37,964 nucleotides of DNA, from NCBI GenBank assembly GCA_964346495.1, contig CAYFUW010000007.1:1-37964 (forward strand), in the 5' to 3' direction. Within the stretch, counting starts at the first letter, position 1. Each line of letters starts with the position of its first letter. The stretch comes from JBGZFC01 sp964346495 (GTDB lineage Bacteria; Bacteroidota; Bacteroidia; Bacteroidales; Dysgonomonadaceae). Position numbers and translations under genes: made by a program. Of this stretch, positions 32,827-37,964 are shown in pieces. The notes under the pieces were generated by a model. That model saw only the letters and a program-made list of their open reading frames with translations. It was not told the DNA's origin and searched no databases.

Positions 32827-33699
32827 ATGAAGGTTTGCACGATAATCGTTTCATACAATTTTGAAAAGTGGATAGATACTTGCCTCTCTTCACTCGGGAC
32901 CTCATCTGTTGAAACAGAAATATTTGTAGTTGACAACGCCTCATCTGATAATACATGCAAAATTATTCGTGAACGTTATCCCAAAGTAACGCTTATTGAG
33001 AATAGAAAAAATCTTGGATTTGGCAGAGCGAACAATATCGGTTTTAGATACGCGATTGAAAATAATTTCGATTACGTGTTATTGCTTAATCAAGATGCCC
33101 GGGTTGAGCAAGATACAATAGAAAAGTTGATTGACGCATCTGTAAACAATTCTGATTTTGGAATAATCTCCCCCGTTCACTTAAACGGAACAGGTAAGAA
33201 TCTGGATTTCGGTTTCTCAACTTATACCGGATTAAAAACAAAGCAGGAAGTATCAAATCTTCCCGAATCTCCCGTTTCGTGCAATTTTATTAATGCCGCA
33301 ATATGGTTAATTCCGATTTCTGTGATAAAAAGAGTTGGCGTATTTGCACCCATTTTTCCGCATTATGGCGAAGATGCAAACTACTGTCAACGAATTAAGC
33401 ATAAAGGTTTTAAAATTGGATTTATTCCAAACGCATTTGCTTATCACGATAGAGAGAAAAGGGAAACAGATGCAAGTAAGTTTTTCTATATGGAATATAT
33501 CTATTTTTTAACCGAAGCCGTAAATCCTTTATATATACCTGCAAAGTCATTCGCATACAGCGTTATGGCGGCTGAAAAGAAAGCTTTTAAAACGTTATTT
33601 ACGGGAAAATTTAGCAGTTTTGCGAATTATCAAAAAGTTGCTTTTAAGCTTTTACAAAAATCGAAAGCTATTAGAGAAACACGAAAAAAAACAATGTAA
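32827..33699 (+). CDS. family 2 glycosyltransferase
   Basis: 290 aa GT-A fold. It begins KVCTIIVSYNFEKWIDTCL, has the nucleotide-binding VVDNASSDNT, NLGFGRANNIG, the metal-site region LLLNQDARV and the acceptor-side GEDANYCQRIKHKGF. It resembles rhamnosyl- or galactofuranosyl-type GT2 enzymes (rfbF-like), but the sugar cannot be told. It starts right after the flippase stop, so they form a translationally coupled pair, probably for a surface polysaccharide. No larger gene cluster is present in the window. Confidence 0.9.
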   Translation: MKVCTIIVSYNFEKWIDTCLSSLGTSSVETEIFVVDNASSDNTCKIIRERYPKVTLIENRKNLGFGRANNIGFRYAIENNFDYVLLLNQDARVEQDTIEKLIDASVNNSDFGIISPVHLNGTGKNLDFGFSTYTGLKTKQEVSNLPESPVSCNFINAAIWLIPISVIKRVGVFAPIFPHYGEDANYCQRIKHKGFKIGFIPNAFAYHDREKRETDASKFFYMEYIYFLTEAVNPLYIPAKSFAYSVMAAEKKAFKTLFTGKFSSFANYQKVAFKLLQKSKAIRETRKKTM

Positions 33700-33808
33700 T
33701 TTTGGATTTTTATACCAATTAGTCAATTTCTAGCAAAGAGTGAAAAGTCTCTCACTTGGCAAGTTTCCAACTCGTAACCACGTAACACGTACTACCCTGA
33801 ATTCGAAA

Positions 33809-34483
33809 CTAATAAACCACTCCTCCTCCAATACCCATATAAACTTTCGCTGCATTTTTGGGTCTGATTTTCTTGTTTCGATATCCATTCTGATACCATT
33901 TCTTTATCTCGTGAGACAAAAATGCACTTCCAACACCAACGCATATTCCTCCTAAAACATCCGATGGATAATGAACTCCCAAATATAAACGAGTAAACGC
34001 AACTGTTGAAGCCCAGGCATAAGCGGGAACTATTACATACCACTTTGGATAAGCAATTGACAAAGACGTTGCAAATGTAAAAGTCGATGATGTGTGTCCC
34101 GACGGAAAAGACCTTGCATTCAGCACAATCCCCCGATTTATTATTATATCCGGATATGTTACCATTGGGCGCGGTCTGTTCACAGCACTCTTTATGGCAT
34201 TAGTAAACAGCAAATTAGCAACAAGCGCCATAGCTGTTGTACTAGACAACTCTTTCAACTTATCATCATCATTAATCCATCCCACTAGCCCCGAAACCAA
34301 TACACCGCCAACTTCAGCATAAGGAGTGCTATTGGTTATAATAAGCATTGCATCATTAAACCCTTGCCCTGCTTCGATATGATTTATCGATTTTAAAATA
34401 TCGATATCTAAATTTTGCGAATAAAGATGCGATACTTTCACGCAAAGCAACAAAAGTATAATCAAATGAGAGGTTCGTTTCAT
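33809..34483 (-). CDS. PAP2-family membrane or periplasmic phosphatase
   Basis: 224 aa from the ATG at 34483 (a longer frame to 34495 runs into a palindrome). Signal peptide (HLIILLLLCVKVSHLYSQ). The three PAP2 motifs are present: KSAVNRPRP (98-106), FPSGHTSS (PSGH 127-130) and TRLYLGVHYPSDV (164-176) with the catalytic His. Such enzymes dephosphorylate lipid phosphates, for example undecaprenyl pyrophosphate or lipid A intermediates. Substrate is not known. It converges with the GT2 gene. Confidence 0.9.
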   Translation of the reverse strand: MKRTSHLIILLLLCVKVSHLYSQNLDIDILKSINHIEAGQGFNDAMLIITNSTPYAEVGGVLVSGLVGWINDDDKLKELSSTTAMALVANLLFTNAIKSAVNRPRPMVTYPDIIINRGIVLNARSFPSGHTSSTFTFATSLSIAYPKWYVIVPAYAWASTVAFTRLYLGVHYPSDVLGGICVGVGSAFLSHEIKKWYQNGYRNKKIRPKNAAKVYMGIGGGVVY

Positions 34484-34494
34484 ATAAGTATGCA

Positions 34495-34511
34495 TGTAAA
34501 CTTAGTTTACA
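34495..34511. promoter_or_regulatory. perfect palindrome upstream of the PAP2 gene
   Basis: TGTAAACT-T-AGTTTACA, a perfect 8-bp inverted repeat around one base, 12 nt before the PAP2 ATG. The size and symmetry are those of a dimeric regulator's operator. Which regulator is unknown. Confidence 0.45.
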
Positions 34512-34556
34512 AGTAATAAGTCGACAGTAAAGAAATTTTTTCAAACTTTTATAACG

Positions 34557-34593
34557 CCAATCTAACAACGTTATAACATTAATCCAATCTAAC
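34557..34593. repeat. 10-bp direct repeat upstream of the PAP2 gene
   Basis: CCAATCTAAC occurs at 34557-34566 and 34584-34593, start to start 27 bp. The first copy lies inside an ATAACG/CGTTAT inverted repeat (34551-34556 and 34569-34574). It may belong to the same control region as the 34495-34511 palindrome. Confidence 0.4.
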
Positions 34594-34626
34594 GACTGTT
34601 CAATAACAAAACACATAAAACCAGGT

Positions 34627-36771
34627 CTAAGCTAACACAAAATCTAACTGCTTACGTTCTAAATTGGCTTTGGCAACCTGTATTGTAACATGTTGTCCGA
34701 GACGATATTCACGTCGTGTTCTTCTGCCGATTAATCGATAATTTTTCTCGTCCAGTTCGTAGAAATCGTCATCAAGTTCACGAATAGGAATCATCCCCTC
34801 GCACTTGTTTTCGTTTATTTCAACATAAATTCCCCATTCGGTAATACCCGACACAACACCGTCATAAACTTTTCCGATTTTATCCGACATAAACTCAACT
34901 TGCTTATATTTAATGGAATCGCGTTCGGCATTAGCTGCTATTTGTTCCATTTCGGAACAGTGTTTACATTCATCTTCCAGTTTATGCTGATTAACGCTTT
35001 GTCCTCCTTCGAGATAGCGTTCGAGCAGACGATGCACCATTATATCAGGATAACGACGAATGGGTGATGTGAAATGCGTGTAGTAGTTGAAAGCCAAACC
35101 GTAGTGTCCCACATTTTTGGTAGAATATATTGCTTTCGACATGGTCCGAATAGCGATAGTTTCAACTAGATTCTCTTCAGGACGACCTTGCACTTTATCC
35201 AACAACGAGTTGATACTTTTTGCAACATCCACCTTTTCTCCTTCGGTTTTTATTTTGTGCCCGAAACGCAGTATAAATGTATTGAGTGCATCCAGTTTTT
35301 CGGGATCTGGAACATCGTGAACTCGATATACAAACGCTTTCGGATGTCTGTTTTTGGGAACTATTCCTACTGTTTCGGCAGTTGTGCGATTGGCAAGCAA
35401 CATAAACTCTTCAATCAGGTGATTTGCCTCTTTTGCCTCTTTAAAATATACACCTAACGGTTTTCCTTTTTCATCGAGATTGAATTTTACTTCGTATCTG
35501 TCAAAATTGATTGCTCCTTCGGCAAAACGGCGTTGACGCAATTGCTGAGCCAGCGAGTTTAACGCGAGAATTTCTTTGCTAAAATCGCCTTTTCCTGTCT
35601 CGATAATGGTTTGTGCATCTTCATACGTAAGTCTGCTGTTTGAATGTACAACCGTGCGAACAATGCGATGTTTTAAGACTTCTGCCTTATCGTTCATTTC
35701 AAAAATAACGGAAAAACAGAGTTTATCTTCATGCGGACGGAGCGAACAGAGAACATTGCTCAATCTTTCAGGCAACATCGGGATTGTCCTGTCAACCAAA
35801 TATATAGATGTGGCTCTGTTTTCAGCCTCTTTATCAATTGCATCTCCGGGTTTCACGTAGTGGGTAACATCGGCAATATGAACACCAACTTCCCATATAT
35901 TTAGCGATATTTTACGTATTGAAAGCGCATCGTCAAAGTCTTTTGCATCTTTCGGGTCGATAGTTATTGTAAACACATCGCGAAAATCTTCACGCTTAGC
36001 TATCTCCTCTTCAGAAATAGTATCGTAAATTTTATCTGCCACCTTTTCCACATTTTCCGGATAGTGATATGGCAAGTCATAATGAGCAAGTATAGCGTGC
36101 ATTTCGGTATCGTTATGACCAGGTTTGCCTAAAATATCTACAACTTTACCTATCGGATTGTTTGCCTTCTCGGGCCATTCAACAACTTCAACAACTACTT
36201 TATCTCCATTCTGAGCACCATTTAACTCTTCTAACGGAATAAAAATATCGTTTGCCAAAAACTTGTTATCCATTACAAGAAAAGCAAAATGTTTCTGCAC
36301 CTCCATCACACCGACAAATCTGCTTTGTGCACGTTCCAGAATTTCCACAACCACACCTTCTGTATCGGCACGTTTGCGTTTTGCAAGCAATTGCACACGC
36401 ACACGGTCGCCATTCATAGCATGTTTGCTATTTCTTTCCGGAATAAACACGATATTGCCGTCATCATCGGGAACAAAAAAGTTTTTACCGTTTCTACGTC
36501 TTTCAAATCGACCCTCCAATATGAGTCCTCTGTTGTTTGCACGATACCTTCCTCTCGATGTTTCGAGCAAAACATCGCTGTCTCTAAGCCTGTCGAGAGC
36601 CTTTATCAAAGTGCGGCGTCCCTCTTCGCCTCTTATATTAAGTGTAGCTGCTATCTGCTTATAATTAAACTGTTTATCAGCATTAAGTGACAAAAAATTC
36701 ACAACAATCTGTTCTAACTCCTTCCTTTTTATCTTCGTGGGAACTTGTATAGATTTTTCTCTTTTGCTCAT
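34627..36771 (-). CDS. rnr: ribonuclease R
   Basis: 714 aa from the ATG at 36771 (MSKREKS); the frame up to 36810 adds 13 unlikely residues. A 3'-5' exoribonuclease that degrades structured RNA. N-terminal winged-helix region (VNFLSLNADKQFNYKQIAATLN), two cold-shock domains, the RNB catalytic domain with the metal-binding DPKDAKDFDDALSI, HYGLAFNYYTHFTSPIRRYPDIMVHR, and a C-terminal S1 domain (GVVSGITEWGIYVEIN). The tail lacks the Lys-rich extension of E. coli RNase R. Divergent from the epimerase gene. Confidence 0.96.
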   Translation of the reverse strand: MSKREKSIQVPTKIKRKELEQIVVNFLSLNADKQFNYKQIAATLNIRGEEGRRTLIKALDRLRDSDVLLETSRGRYRANNRGLILEGRFERRRNGKNFFVPDDDGNIVFIPERNSKHAMNGDRVRVQLLAKRKRADTEGVVVEILERAQSRFVGVMEVQKHFAFLVMDNKFLANDIFIPLEELNGAQNGDKVVVEVVEWPEKANNPIGKVVDILGKPGHNDTEMHAILAHYDLPYHYPENVEKVADKIYDTISEEEIAKREDFRDVFTITIDPKDAKDFDDALSIRKISLNIWEVGVHIADVTHYVKPGDAIDKEAENRATSIYLVDRTIPMLPERLSNVLCSLRPHEDKLCFSVIFEMNDKAEVLKHRIVRTVVHSNSRLTYEDAQTIIETGKGDFSKEILALNSLAQQLRQRRFAEGAINFDRYEVKFNLDEKGKPLGVYFKEAKEANHLIEEFMLLANRTTAETVGIVPKNRHPKAFVYRVHDVPDPEKLDALNTFILRFGHKIKTEGEKVDVAKSINSLLDKVQGRPEENLVETIAIRTMSKAIYSTKNVGHYGLAFNYYTHFTSPIRRYPDIMVHRLLERYLEGGQSVNQHKLEDECKHCSEMEQIAANAERDSIKYKQVEFMSDKIGKVYDGVVSGITEWGIYVEINENKCEGMIPIRELDDDFYELDEKNYRLIGRRTRREYRLGQHVTIQVAKANLERKQLDFVLA

Positions 36772-36880
36772 ATTTTGGGTATAATTGATATTGAAGTTAC
36801 AAAGTAACAAAAAAATATTCTATTGCCAACATTCAAATAAGTTTTGAATAGTTTTCTTTTTCTTTTTGACAGGTAATGGC

Positions 36881-36888
36881 TAAATTTG
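36881..36888 (+). promoter_or_regulatory. -7 box of the epimerase gene
   Basis: TAAATTTG fits TAnnTTTG and lies 20 nt before the ATG at 36908. The -33 region is T-rich without a clear TTG at the right distance. Confidence 0.4.
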
Positions 36889-36907
36889 CCTTCAGTTTTC
36901 AACAGAT

Positions 36908-37921
36908 ATGAAAGGGAAAAAGATTCTTATTACCGGAGCAAGCGGCTTTATCGGCAGCACAGCTGTTGATATGGCTTTAGAGCTGGGATACGATGTATGG
37001 GCAGGTATCAGAGCAAGCAGCAGCAGAAAATATTTGCAAGATAATCGTATCCGTTTTATCAATTTGAATTATAGCAATAAAGATAAACTGACAGCTCAAT
37101 TAAATGATTTTTATCGCGAAAACGGCAAGTTTGATGCTATCGTTCATATGGCAGGATTGACAAAAGCAAGAAAAAAATCGGATTTCTACGATGTCAATTT
37201 TTCTCACGTTAAAAATTTTGTCGATTCACTTGTAGAAACACAATCCATTCCCGACAGTTTTGTATTTATGAGTACATTGGGAGCAATTGGCGTGGGCGAT
37301 GAGAAAAACTACACACCACTACCCTGCGATGCAAAACCAAATCCCAACACGGAGTATGGAAAAAGTAAACTTAAAGCGGAAAACTATATAAAAAGCATCG
37401 ATAATTTTCCTTACGTTATTCTTCGCCCGACGGGTGTTTACGGTCCGCGCGACAAAGATTATCTTATCTTGATGCGAGCCGTGAAAAACGGGCTAAACGT
37501 TGGAGCGGGTTTCCGAAAACAGATACTCACTTTTATATATGTAGATGATTTAGTCAGAATTATTTTCGATTGTATCGATAAACAGATATTCCGCAAAGAG
37601 TATAATGTTTCCGATGGCGATATCTATACCGATTCCGAATTTAACTGCATAGTGCAAAAAGCTCTGCAAAAAAATAGAGTTATCAGATTAAAAGTGCCGT
37701 TATGTTTGGTAAAACCTGCAGCATGGATAAGTGAAAAGCTATTTGCTATGATTGGGAAATCAACAACTTTCAACTCCGATAAATACAAAATCATGAAACA
37801 ACGTAATTGGGCATGTGATATAACGCCATTAAAAAACGATCTTGATTTTGTTCCAAAATATAGACTGAAAGAAGGAGTGGAAAAAACAATTAAGTGGTAT
37901 AAAGAGAATCAATTGTTATAA
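36908..37921 (+). CDS. NAD(P)-dependent epimerase/dehydratase (extended SDR)
   Basis: 337 aa. N-terminal Rossmann fold with GASGFIGS (GxxGxxG, residues about 10-17), the VHMAGLTKA strand, the active-site FMSTLGAIG Ser/Thr region and YGKSK (YxxxK catalytic pair). RPTGVYGPRDKDYL is typical of nucleotide-sugar epimerases/dehydratases, and the C-terminal half binds the substrate. Exact substrate unknown; 3-beta-HSD-like members are also possible. The window ends 43 nt after its stop. Confidence 0.9.
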   Translation: MKGKKILITGASGFIGSTAVDMALELGYDVWAGIRASSSRKYLQDNRIRFINLNYSNKDKLTAQLNDFYRENGKFDAIVHMAGLTKARKKSDFYDVNFSHVKNFVDSLVETQSIPDSFVFMSTLGAIGVGDEKNYTPLPCDAKPNPNTEYGKSKLKAENYIKSIDNFPYVILRPTGVYGPRDKDYLILMRAVKNGLNVGAGFRKQILTFIYVDDLVRIIFDCIDKQIFRKEYNVSDGDIYTDSEFNCIVQKALQKNRVIRLKVPLCLVKPAAWISEKLFAMIGKSTTFNSDKYKIMKQRNWACDITPLKNDLDFVPKYRLKEGVEKTIKWYKENQLL

Positions 37922-37964
37922 AAGAAAATAAGACATTCCAATCTATTTATCATTAGTTCGATGT

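Noticed and set aside
33740..34043. Several short frames over the PAP2 gene end
   Set aside because: They are shadows on the other strand or frame of a gene with all three PAP2 motifs.

Overview
The window (about 38 kb, AT-rich) looks like a chromosomal contig of a member of the Bacteroidia/Bacteroidales. Three things point there: Bacteroidetes-type promoters (a TTG-like -33 box and a TAnnTTTG -7 box), the near absence of strong Shine-Dalgarno sites, and families common in that group (DUF4831, DUF4270, a short N-terminal-only glycogen/starch-synthase-like protein next to panC/panD, a THUMP-like methyltransferase, and a PheS carrying a Cys-rich insert). One stretch of exactly 100 N (10775-10874) shows that this is a scaffolded draft assembly. 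TGA, TAA and TAG all serve as stops.

Layout. 1-4.2 kb: a frameshifted secreted protein on the minus strand with a strong terminator, then a YitT/YczE-like membrane domain fused to a cytidylate-kinase-like domain, an unrecognised lipoprotein and a four-helix membrane protein. 4.2-5.0 kb: rplU-rpmA with a textbook promoter and terminator. 5.0-5.37 kb: a gene-free block packed with short palindromes, several with the same GTA loop. 5.4-9.9 kb: a methyltransferase, a zinc-ribbon membrane protein and uvrB, converging on an SRAP/HMCES-type DNA-crosslink protein. 10.5-11.0 kb: a small structured, tRNA-like RNA with its own promoter, next to an array of helically phased 22-bp repeats broken by the assembly gap. 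11.0-14.6 kb: serS-lgt-flavodiiron protein on the minus strand. 14.7-18.8 kb: a short membrane ORF, then a GATC-type restriction-modification cassette (beta-class methyltransferase, MutH/Sau3AI-like nuclease with one in-frame TGA, Dam-like methyltransferase) downstream of tilS. 18.9-23.7 kb: pheS, DUF4831, a DUF3298-type lipoprotein and a sufB with no sufC or sufD beside it. 23.8-29 kb: MATE pump and panD-panC on minus, diverging from the glycogen-synthase-like gene and a DUF4270 lipoprotein. 29-31.2 kb: ruvB and queG on minus. 31.4-33.7 kb: a polysaccharide flippase and a GT2 glycosyltransferase. 33.8-37.9 kb: a PAP2 phosphatase, RNase R and an SDR epimerase.

Most genes are housekeeping: translation and tRNA (rplU, rpmA, serS, pheS, tilS, queG), DNA repair (uvrB, ruvB, SRAP), envelope (lgt, flippase, GT2, PAP2), pantothenate synthesis, Fe-S assembly and oxygen/NO detoxification. 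The accessory and most interesting parts are the tRNA-like RNA with its repeat array, the GTA-loop palindrome block, and the GATC restriction-modification cassette. The cassette keeps two intact methyltransferases but has an interrupted nuclease, in a window where my by-eye count finds GATC strongly depleted.
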